Shown here piece by piece: positions 55,886 through 64,000 of a DNA stretch of 64,000 nucleotides; position 1 is the first letter of the stretch; each line of letters begins with the position of its first letter. Under the pieces are notes generated by a model. The model ran no database searches and had not been told where the DNA came from. It worked only from the letters and a program-made list of their open reading frames with translations. The DNA comes from Mactra quadrangularis. Its lineage: Eukaryota; Mollusca; Bivalvia; Venerida; Mactridae. Both the position numbers and the translations under genes were made by a program. Location: the NCBI GenBank assembly GCA_025267735.1, contig CM046303.1:46141380-46205379 (forward strand), in the 5' to 3' direction.

Positions 55886-56185
55886 CATGGGCGGATCAAG
55901 CGGGGGGGGGGGGGGAGGGGGGTCAGGGAGGTCCGGACCCCCCTTAGAATTTGGAAAATGTACATGTCCATTAGCGTATTTCTTGCTTGTCAGTAATTTT
56001 TAAGTAGTATGAAGCAATTTTTCACGGTGCTTAACATAGATTTAATGGTTAAGTAGCTTTTATTGCATATGTTGCATTTTTTCTGCAAAATGTGTATAAT
56101 GTGGTTGTTGTTTGAGGTTCGGACCCCCCCCCCCAGAAAAGTTGGTATCCCCCCCCCCTAGAAAAAAATCCTGGATCCGCCCCTG
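55886..56185. mobile_element. hAT-type MITE, CAGGGGC family
   Basis: Left CATGGGCGGATCAAG, a long G-run, the core ATTTGGAAAATGTACATGTC, C-runs, and right CTGGATCCGCCCCTG. It is close in length and order to 34509-34800. Confidence 0.8.
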
Positions 56186-56657
56186 AGGTATGTACATGTA
56201 CATGTTTTATATTGTATAATATGTTTGTTTTTCTATTCATGTTGTTCATAGATTAGACGTAAATAATTAATTATAAGTGTAAAACTTGATTTGGCTAGAA
56301 ATTCACGGAAAGTTTTAACTTAATAGGTTGACACAATTTTGTAATCCACCGTAAACAACAAAACATTTCGTATCTACGTGTTGTTTTTTTACAAGGAATT
56401 AGCATTAACTACGATGGCTTGCAACGTTTTTTTTCCATTAACATTAAACCCCGTAACTAAAACTGCCACGGTGTCGTGATAGTAACACTACATGTATCCA
56501 AAGACAAAACGAGTGTCCTGAATAGAGTTCACCCCATACATTACATACATAATTATTTTATTCTACATTATTCTACATACAGTATGGAATGTCAACACTT
56601 AAAGCTGCACGTTTACAAATTTCAACATAAATAACAATTTTTCTAATAGAGAATAAC
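56186..56657. other. No recognised gene or repeat
   Basis: Spacer between a hAT MITE and hairpin H4. I see no coding exon or transposon end here. Confidence 0.4.
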
Positions 56658-56736
56658 CATTCTCGTTCCCAGAGTCTAGAAGGATTCTCAATACTAGCTA
56701 GTATTGAGAATCCTACTAGACTCTGGGAACGAGAAA
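56658..56736. mobile_element. CATTCTCG hairpin element H4
   Basis: ATTCTCGTTCCCAGAGTCTA pairs with TAGACTCTGGGAACGAGAA, and GGATTCTCAATACTAG with CTAGTATTGAGAATCC. The 9-bp direct repeat GAGAATAAC stands at 56649-56657 and 56737-56745. The right terminal bases are worn. Confidence 0.85.
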
Positions 56737-57150
56737 GAGAATAACCTGAAGCAGCTAGTAAAAGTGTCCTGTTCATACTTTTTTGTGCGAAGTCAGATAT
56801 TTTAACTGAAAAAGATAGTAATTTTATATATGCAAAAAACGCACCCCGGTATATAGTTGAATTAATTTTTTGTGACAGTAAATTTTATATTTCCCATTGT
56901 CTTTAAAATTTTAAGCAGTTATTTTCATTACACGATTACAATCATTAACAAGTTCATGTAATTAAAAATTATCAAGAAAAAAATAACCATATCTATGGAC
57001 GAGTAGCTTTAAGAGTTATATTAAAATTACATAATTATATCATAAACCTGTATTATCTAATTTATTTTAAATGGTGTATGATATATACGGCTTTTTTTTA
57101 GCTAACTTTGAAACAAGTCCACATGTCCTAACAACTTACATTGATCTTAC

Positions 57151-57483
57151 GCGGATCCAGCGGAAGGGGGGGGGGGTAAGGGCGTCCGGAACCCTAGAAT
57201 TTGGAAAATGTTCTTGTCCATTAGTGTATTTCTTGACTGTAAGACATTTTTAAGTATCATGAAGCATTTTTTCTCGGTGATTAATATAGATTTAATGGTT
57301 GTGTAGTTTTTATTATTAATATATTACATTTTTCCTGCAAAATGTGTATTATGTGGTTGAGGTTCGAAAGTTCGGACCCCCCCCTAGAAAAGTTCGGAAC
57401 CCCTCCCCCCCCAAGAAAAGTTCGGACCCCCCTAGAAAAGTTCGGACCCCACCCCCTAGAAAAAAATTCTGGAACCGTCCCTG
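57151..57483. mobile_element. hAT-type MITE, CAGGGGC family, worn ends
   Basis: GCGGATCCAGCGGAAGGGG at the left and AAATTCTGGAACCGTCCCTG at the right, with three to four iterations of AAAAGTTCGGACCCCCC. It has the same core as 34509. Confidence 0.75.
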
Positions 57484-57890
57484 ATTGATAACTAAGTAAT
57501 GGTGGTTTTAGATAGACGTAAATGAAACGACGAGATCTCAGGCAGTCAGAAAGCGCTGCCCAAATATAACAGGTGCGATGCATTCACAATGGATTTCGTG
57601 AAGGAAAACAACCGTGCCTAAGTCAGTTTTTGTAGTAATATTGAGGACTTGACTAATTGCAATTTTCATGATAGAGGTTTTATTATATAAAACAAAAGGT
57701 GTACGTATAGGCTGCGTCTCTTGCTAAGGCCATCATTGAACATAAATTCATTTTTATTTAATTGAAAATATCAGCCCTAACAAAGAGTAGATGACTTTGA
57801 ATGGCATCTAAATAGTGGTGTTTGGTTTGATATTTTATGCCAGCATACAGGTGAAGTAAAATAGATGTGACTGAATGGTAACTTAAAACC
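57484..57890. other. No recognised gene or repeat
   Basis: AT-rich sequence between a hAT MITE and a tRNA-like relic. I see no coding exon or transposon end here. Confidence 0.4.
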
Positions 57891-57892
57891 TA

Positions 57893-57962
57893 CGCGCACT
57901 GAACTCGTGACCTCCGTATTAAAAATCCTGTGCTCTACTCCTGATCCACTCGGCCTCCGTGG
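57893..57962 (-). repeat. tRNA-Leu-like SINE head
   Basis: On the minus strand CCACGGAGGCCGAGTGGATC is followed by GAGGTCACGAGTTCAGTGC. It has no canonical acceptor stem. It lies just before a plus-strand SINE C. Confidence 0.5.
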
Positions 57963-57989
57963 TTAATATGAATTCATTGATATCAACAA

Positions 57990-58183
57990 AGAAGAGGGCA
58001 TGGCTTATCGGTTACGACGTTGGACTGGTAATCATCGGATAGCCAGCTCCGCGTTGGTTCGAATCCCACCCAAAACCTACCCCGTTGTTTCCTTTAGCAA
58101 GAAACTTTATCGTACTAGCTCAGTAATCGGGGACCAGGAAGCGGACTCGAAAGTGTTTAAGATAAGTTGTAAGATATTGTTTC
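57990..58183 (+). mobile_element. SINE C, plus strand
   Basis: Head GGCATGGCTTATCGGTTACG, B box TTGGTTCGAATCCCACCC, and body CTACCCCGTTGTTTCCTTTA and GGGGACCAGGAAGCGGACTC. It has the clearest tRNA-like start of the three copies. Confidence 0.82.
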
Positions 58184-58286
58184 ACAATCGAGCTTAAATA
58201 AATTAGTATAAAAAATTAATACCAACATGTACATGATAAGTGAAAGCCTGTACCAACGTGTCATAAAGAGAGACTATTTCGATACT

Positions 58287-58512
58287 TAAGGCCTCAACAA
58301 GTTGATTATATGTTCTATGGATTCGCTCGCACCTTAATTTTGACGGTTTTTACAAAAAATATTTTTATTTCCTCGCTCGCTCATAAAAATTTGGTCAAAC
58401 CGCTATATAAAGCAACTGAATTAAGATTTTACTTATTTTTTTTCTTCGCTCGCTCGCCCCATTTTTTTTCCAGAAAAATCCGTAGAACACATGATTAACT
58501 TGTAGTGGCCTA
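58287..58512. mobile_element. TIR element, TTAAGGCCTCAACAAGTTGAT ends
   Basis: Left TAAGGCCTCAACAAGTTGAT and right TTAACTTGTAGTGGCCTAA are inverted over about 40 bp, continuing through TATGTTCTATGGATT and AATCCGTAGAACACA. The interior carries CGCTCGCTC repeats. No ORF. The border duplication is uncertain. Confidence 0.8.
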
Positions 58513-59042
58513 AAATGCAATCAACGTTTCTTCAGGGAGACTGTCTTGATACTTTAAAATATGATGATAAATGTATTGTATATACTTCATACAAACACTA
58601 TCTGTACATGAACATCAAGATGAAAGAGGCATGACATATCTCCTGTGACAACAAAGCCTATATTAACAGTATATATTTATAATCTGGCATAATTTAACTT
58701 GTCGACAATGACTTTTAGTTTGAAGTTGTAATGTACATGTAGACCATGTACATTTGCATACAATTTCACTAAGGCAAACAAACATTTTGTTATCAGAATG
58801 ATATTTTGAAATCCAAAAGTTCATCATATAACACGATGCTTTCTTTTTTACTGTAAACAAAGAACTAATTCGTCTACCGTTGTATAATGGACCGTATACC
58901 ACGTTAAGTCTATAACATACCGATGGACCGTCGCCAAATTAATCAAACTACATGTGTACATACAAAAGGCTACATATACTGGTTTTGCTGTGCCACTCGT
59001 GAAATCTATCTTAATAATCCGTTTACTAGTGAAAAAATAAAG
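58513..59042. other. No recognised gene or repeat
   Basis: Contains only two short overlapping minus-strand frames (79 and 73 codons) without family features. Confidence 0.4.
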
Positions 59043-59408
59043 CCGCCAGGCTAGCTCAGTTGGTAGCACGCAAGTCTACTGATCGAGGGGTCGTGGGTTC
59101 GATTCCCGGGCGGGGCATACTTTCGTATGAAATTATTTCTACGGCCATTCTCCCTCCTACCAAAGATTCTTAATTATGTAGGGCAGTTGTCAGTCACTGT
59201 ATGAAATTATTTCTACGGCCATTCTCCCTCCTACCAATGATTCTTAATTATGTAGGGTAGTTGTCAGTCACTGACGAAAGCATGCAGTAGTTAGTTAACA
59301 GCTAAGTCCAGAGATTTAGCCTTTCCAGGAGCAGTGAGTAGGTTGACTGACCGCCGTTATATGACCTATACGTGTTGCTACGGCGTTAAACCCAACAAAA
59401 ACAAAAAC
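59043..59408 (+). mobile_element. SINE A, plus strand, internal duplication
   Basis: Best-preserved copy: head CCGCCAGGCTAGCTCAGTTG, B box GTGGGTTCGATTCCCGGG, 3' end CGGCGTTAAACCCAACAAAA. A 74-bp part of the body (from about 59125) is tandemly duplicated from 59199, each copy starting GTATGAAATTATTTCTACGG and ending CAGTCACT. Confidence 0.92.
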
Positions 59409-60327
59409 CAGAGGAATCAATTTTGATGGAGATGAATAAATGATAAATGATCAAATTTCACTGAATTAATTTGAGTGTTCAGGCAGAGAAAATTAATAGT
59501 TATTTTGTGCGCAGTTTGATATTTTTTAATAATGTGTCTACAGGTGAAAACAAGAATTTGTTTACCTTATCAATTGTTTTTACATCGCGTGACAGTAGAC
59601 CCTGACATTCACTGCATGCAACCGCTTCTTTTAAACTTGATATGTTCAATATGCCTTGTTGTTTTAAAGAGAAAGAATAAATATAAAGGTTGTGGTAACT
59701 CTAGCAGGTGTTTCCAAGCTCGAGAACACCTGTTCCTATTAATTGGCAAGTAGTGCGCTGAACTTATACATTTATGATACATACATACGTAAATAATTAT
59801 TTTGAAATTTGAAGCTTTTACGTTGCTTTTCAGCAATTTCTCTTATGTCATTTGCGACGGCCAGTTGGTCTTATCAACATTTTTCCTTCTCTCAGTTCTC
59901 GTTGACCAAATCTCATGAAACCTATACATTTCTTCTATATTTGGAGTATGATCAACATTATTTTTGTATGACATGTAGCCCCTAGGATTGGGCCCAGGAT
60001 CGCCATACACTAAACAAATGGTTCTAAACATTAAACCACGACCTAGACTATGATTACTTACTTTACAATAGCACCATTATGATAGCACAATGAAGAAACA
60101 ACATCACAAGTATCAGTGTATATAACATTATTATAATATTCAATTATTGTAATTAACAATCCGAACTTATAAAAACAAATAAAACCATAGTCATGTAAAA
60201 TACATAAACATTATTATCTAGGAGTCATGCCATTTTCATGACTTCATGCTTGTGAAAAGCTGAAACCGGTTGAAATTGCGTTTCTTCAGAATGTGCCGTT
60301 GTTTTGCTTGCATGCATGTGTATAATT
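59409..60327. other. No recognised gene or repeat
   Basis: Open frames of 75 residues or fewer lack family features. A short inverted pair near 59706-59732 (CAGGTGTT...AACACCTG) is noted and nothing more. Confidence 0.4.
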
Positions 60328-60763
60328 AGGCCATGCCGTATCGGAATTTTGTTAAGCGTCCGCGTACGCGTAGGTTTTAGAGTCCTGAATCAAAATAAAA
60401 AACAAAATTGATGGTAAAATTTTCTTAAATAATTCCGATGTTCCGGAATTCGATACGACAATTTAATTCAGGGAAAATTGTGTTTGGCAAAGACGTTATT
60501 CATTATAAGCAATTTATCATAACCCCGTCAATAATACAACATATTTTACGTGAAAAAAAACACTAGTCATTTTATATTTAATTTAGACCATTGTTTCATA
60601 TTATGAGGAAGTTATTCCATTGAAAAATATATATACAATGCATCGTTTTTTGACGTAAAAATATTTGTGTTTTCGTTTTCGGTTTGTGTGTTTTTGTAAA
60701 TAGGTACCTAGGTTTGTCAAATTTAAGTTGACGCTTAACAGAATTCCAATTTGGCATGGCCTT
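60328..60763. mobile_element. TIR element, AGGCCATGCC ends
   Basis: Left TAGGCCATGCCGTATCGGAA and right TTCCAATTTGGCATGGCCTTA are inverted over about 33 bp, through TTTTGTTAAGCG and CGCTTAACAGAAT. It lies just downstream of the GPCR stop and has no ORF. Confidence 0.8.
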
Positions 60764-60864
60764 ATTTATATGCGCGTTTGTCAAATAATGTAGGTAAATC
60801 ATTCCTTACCAATTTAAATACAGTGACAACTATACTTGTACAAGTAGGGTGTATATTTAAACAT

Positions 60865-61794
60865 TTATAGTACAGTATGAGGTAATTTGTACTCTTTTTG
60901 AAGACAAGAACATGTTACAATACTTTTAAACGCTGCTCTAAACTTTCTACATCTAAATCCATACACAATCCAGTTCACACAAGAATTTACAAAACCAAAA
61001 CTAACTGTCATGTCCTTTACCATGTATAATGTCAAAGACTCTCCAGGAATAAATGTAGTAATTCCAAATGGTGCCCAGAATACTATAAATAATCCAGTTA
61101 TTATCAACATAATACGTGTATGTCTGATTTCTTTCCTTAATTTATGCTTGGTCAGAGGTGATGACGGCATAGTGTTCAATTTATTTACAGCAATTCTTAC
61201 AATTATTATAAATAAAATGGTGTTTACACATAAAGCTATGATAAAAACTGATAATACTATCCGTTTGTACATTGGTAACAGTAAATGACTAGAGGTGCAG
61301 TAGAAAGGCTCCGGTACGTCCGCATGAAGTCCGAACAGAGGTAGGCACCCGATAACTATTCCAGTAATCCACGTGGCTATTATAATTAAATAAATCCTTT
61401 TTACTGAAAAACGGGAATAATGGCGAAATGGTCCAACAAGAGCACTGAATCTTTCTAATGATAAGATGAATAAATTAATCACTGATAATCCTACAAATGT
61501 GTACAATAAACAGTAATACCATAGACATAGCTCAACCGAAGATGACGCCGCATCCGACACAGTCAAGTACAAATCTAGCGGCAATACAACCAGCCCTATG
61601 AACAAATCCGAGACCGCTAAGTTTCCAATTAGAATATAAGCACGTACTCGAAGTAGTTTTGGAAATCTCACTAAAGAAATTATTATCAACAAATTTCCAA
61701 AGAATGTAGGCAAACTGAAAATCACGTTTATTCCAATAAAATACCACTCAGAATTTAAACGTATGGTATGCACTGTGCTATTCGACGTCTCCAT
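60865..61794 (-). CDS. Rhodopsin-family (class A) GPCR, intronless
   Basis: Seven-transmembrane receptor of the plasma membrane that would signal through G proteins; ligand unknown. The 309-residue product starts at ATG 61794 in a good context (AACCATGG). The open frame runs 14 codons further upstream, but without an ATG. Landmarks: glycosylation site NST at residue 5; GN at 33-34 in TM1; LAVSD with Asp63 in TM2; Cys90 at the top of TM3, with Cys166 as likely disulfide partner; ERF at 114-116 replacing DRY; Trp142 in TM4; FWAPF at 239-243 replacing CWxP in TM6; NWIVY at 274-278 replacing NPxxY. C-terminal Cys295 and Cys297 could be palmitoylated. Overall style recalls adenosine- or amine-receptor relatives, but I cannot place it. 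A 36-bp minisatellite lies about 0.5 kb upstream. Confidence 0.94.
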   Translation of the reverse strand: METSNSTVHTIRLNSEWYFIGINVIFSLPTFFGNLLIIISLVRFPKLLRVRAYILIGNLAVSDLFIGLVVLPLDLYLTVSDAASSSVELCLWYYCLLYTFVGLSVINLFILSLERFSALVGPFRHYSRFSVKRIYLIIIATWITGIVIGCLPLFGLHADVPEPFYCTSSHLLLPMYKRIVLSVFIIALCVNTILFIIIVRIAVNKLNTMPSSPLTKHKLRKEIRHTRIMLIITGLFIVFWAPFGITTFIPGESLTLYMVKDMTVSFGFVNSCVNWIVYGFRCRKFRAAFKSIVTCSCLQKEYKLPHTVL

Positions 61795-62320
61795 GGTTAC
61801 TGAGAATTTTAAGATTTCATCTTCAAAATAATTCAATCGCTGAACAATTTCATCATAGAAAACACTTCAGATAAATAATTATACACAATCATACTTATAT
61901 AACCTTTTTTATAATATATTCCGTCCTATTTTACGGTGTAATTATTTTCTGATTTTTTTACGCAATGTCCACAATATTTATTGTTTACATTCACGTACCG
62001 GTAAGTTCAAGGAGGCGTTTACGTCATGAATGTAAAGTAGCATAATTTAAGATATTTACGCATAAATTTTACAACGGTTAAAATTTCCTAGGGAAATCCG
62101 CACTCTTCAAACTGCATTAGAGCCAAGATGATACTAAAACAAGATACTCGTTAATAACTATTCAAGTAGGTAAGTTCATAATGTAAATACATGTACAATG
62201 TATTAATATTCATAATTTGTAATTGTATAAACTATGAACGGTGACTAGTGTGTCAACTAGTACAAATTTACTACATAAGTTATATGGGCAGACTCAGTAA
62301 TTTTCCAGGGAGTAAGAGGA
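61795..62320. other. GPCR 5' flank
   Basis: AT-rich region upstream of the receptor start. No clear TATA box or initiator can be chosen with confidence. Confidence 0.4.
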
Positions 62321-62728
62321 AGGGCAGACCTAGCATTTGTTTACGAGGAACATGGAAGGACAGACCTAGCATTTGTTTACGAGGTACATGGAAGGACAGA
62401 CCTAGCATTTGTTTACGAGGTACATGGAAGGGTAGACCTAGCATTTGTTTACGAGGTACATGGAAGGGCAGACTTAGCATGTGTTTTCGATGTACATGGA
62501 AGGGCAGACCTAGCATTTGTTTACGAGGTACATGGAAGGGCAGACCTAGCATTTGTTTACGAGGTACATGGAAGGGCAGACCTAGCATTTGTTTACGAGG
62601 TACATGGAAGGGCAGACCTAGCATTTGTTTTTGAGGTACATGGAAGGGCAGACCTAGCATTTGTTTACGAGGTACATGGAAGGGCAGACCTAGCATTTGT
62701 TTACGAGGTACATGGAAGGGCAGACCTA
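62321..62728. repeat. 36-bp minisatellite, open on both strands
   Basis: About eleven copies of a 36-bp unit (GGCAGACCTAGCATTTGTTT, then ACGAGGTACATGGAAG), almost identical. The plus strand reads RPSICLRGTWKG 12-mers and the minus strand LGLPFHVPRKQM 12-mers. The plus frame is broken by a TGA in one unit (near 62632). The frames follow from a period divisible by three. Confidence 0.95.
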
Positions 62729-64000
62729 AAGGGATCGGGGGAAGTTTATCCACTATATAATACATTAAAGAATGATGTGAAACCAATTTGCTTTTATGCA
62801 AACACAAACATACATATAAAAGCAAAAATCGTTTCCTTAATTCCAAAAGGTGCCTACCAGCGACACCAATGATGGGCAGCCATATCAGGGGTCATTGGTA
62901 CTTCGGATTCCTAAGTTGTCTTGTTCATAAATATGAAATGTCCGATTCAATGATATTCACTGAACGTATAATCATAGTCAGATATACATAGCATAATAAA
63001 TGTATTAACAAAGCCTTGTTGCTTACGACTATTTTGCATAACCGTTGCATCCTTTGCCTCGTATATTTAGTAAAAAAAAACCCAAGATTTTGGAGAACCC
63101 CCCCCCCCCCACGAATCATTCCGAGATTATTCATTCAATGAAAGGTCGAGGTGTACCGAATGAAAAGGTATCCTTACCCTATATAAAGTAAACTAGATCC
63201 GCCCATGTTGTTTGAACCTGTCAGGATAATAATACATGTCATAAAGGGATGTCAGAGTAATTTATTGTCTTATGTTTTAATAAAATGTATGTACAAATGT
63301 ATATACATTATATACTCATCTCTAAATTAAAAAATTTGGTCATCAGCAACATGTGTGCTTTTAAACCTTATCATAATATTGTTGATTTTCAGTCAAATTT
63401 TATTACTTTTCAGTTTGCACCATGTTGATACCTTGCTTTACAAACAACTAACGGGCCACCATGGACTAGATCCTACTGTTTCTTGGTGTTCACTAAATAA
63501 ATGTTGCTTAAAATTTTGACCATCTATGCACAATTTGTCCAATGAAAAGATATCGTAAGCAATTTTAAAGGAAGATAGGCGCCAATATTCCCCAGTGTTG
63601 CAATGGTAACAAGGGTTAAATTGAACACACTTCTGTCAAAAACTTGCAGAGTAAACAATCTTGCCAGTAACTCTTCTGGCACACATGTAGAGATGAAATG
63701 CAATCTGGCTCTATACAGTAAACTGTATCTGGACTTAAATCTCCCTTGAATTTACAATGGACTACTCCAAGTCTAAGACAGGACATATAATAAGGGGAGT
63801 GCAGTTTAAAGTCTGTTGACATATGTATACATGTTCAGCCGACTTTACGATTTTGTACTATAACCCCTGATCACTGAAATCACCTTCAAGCAGGTGATCC
63901 CTCACAGTACCATTTTACACCTTGGTGGAGTGGAACAACTGTAGGTCTTTCTCAAGGAAATAGCATTGTTCCCAGTGGGGTTCAATCCAAAGACCTCTCG
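62729..64000. other. Mostly unrecognised; possible SINE at right edge
   Basis: A C-run (about 63098-63110) with ACTAGATCCGCCCATG near 63193-63208 suggests a broken CAGGGGC hAT MITE. At the edge, on the minus strand, TGGATTGAACCCCACTGGG resembles a tRNA-like B box, so a SINE may run off the window. A 68-codon Cys-containing minus frame at 63616-63822 could be an exon or a repeat relic and is not supported either way. Confidence 0.35.

Noticed and set aside
61795..61836. Fourteen extra N-terminal codons of the GPCR frame
   Set aside because: The extension has no ATG (it would start at TTG). The first ATG, at 61794, has a good context and gives a normal short extracellular N-terminus.
62280..62846. 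188-codon minus-strand and 128-codon plus-strand frames of 12-residue repeats
   Set aside because: Both strands are open through the same 36-bp minisatellite, which is a consequence of a period divisible by three and not evidence for a protein.
63616..63822. Cys-containing 68-codon minus frame, considered as an exon
   Set aside because: No splice-site pair, domain or start could be matched, and the surroundings look repetitive, so it was left as unassigned sequence.

Overview
The window looks like animal nuclear DNA, most plausibly a mollusc and perhaps a bivalve. It is AT-rich and intron-containing, with very few genes, many tRNA-derived SINEs, dozens of small inverted-repeat transposons and several local satellites. 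I see nothing of bacterial or organellar style. The taxon is inferred from repeat style and not proven.

Only two protein-coding genes are secure. (1) A BTB-BACK-Kelch gene on the minus strand. Nearly all of its 628-residue product lies in one exon (37296-39139). A tiny first coding exon (52373-52415) sits 13.2 kb upstream, and the splice phases match. (2) An intronless rhodopsin-family GPCR on the minus strand (60865-61794, 309 residues). Weaker candidates are a plus-strand terminal exon inside the kelch intron (49922-50026, with a downstream AATAAA), a 105-nt minus-strand exon (8594-8698) and a 29-residue signal-peptide-like ORF (54841-54930).

Layout. 0-5.4 kb: CAA/CAG microsatellites, tRNA-like SINE heads and a repeated hairpin unit. 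5.4-9 kb: a dispersed repeat split by a TIR element, then SINE A and two MITEs. 9-13 kb: mostly unrecognised AT-rich DNA. 13-17.4 kb: two satellites, the second interrupted by a hAT-type MITE and a SINE. 18-21 kb: SINEs, one carrying a nested TA-flanked MITE. 21457-29452: a 7,996-bp foldback transposon with two roughly 4-kb inverted arms built of about 400-bp tandem units, flanked by a perfect 9-bp target duplication. 29.5-37 kb: SINE B copies, hAT and TA MITEs, and a dead LINE reverse transcriptase split by a TIR element. 37-52 kb: the kelch gene, whose intron is packed with nested elements. 52-60 kb: short hairpin elements, hAT MITEs and SINEs. 60-64 kb: the GPCR, a 36-bp minisatellite and unassigned DNA.

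The main discovery candidate is the foldback element. Two other short families here, CAATCT-ended MITEs and CATTCTCG-ended hairpins, also leave 9-bp duplications. That is the signature of Mutator-like transposases, although no transposase gene lies in the window. The two secure genes have no evident functional link; the rest of the window is a record of nested transposition.
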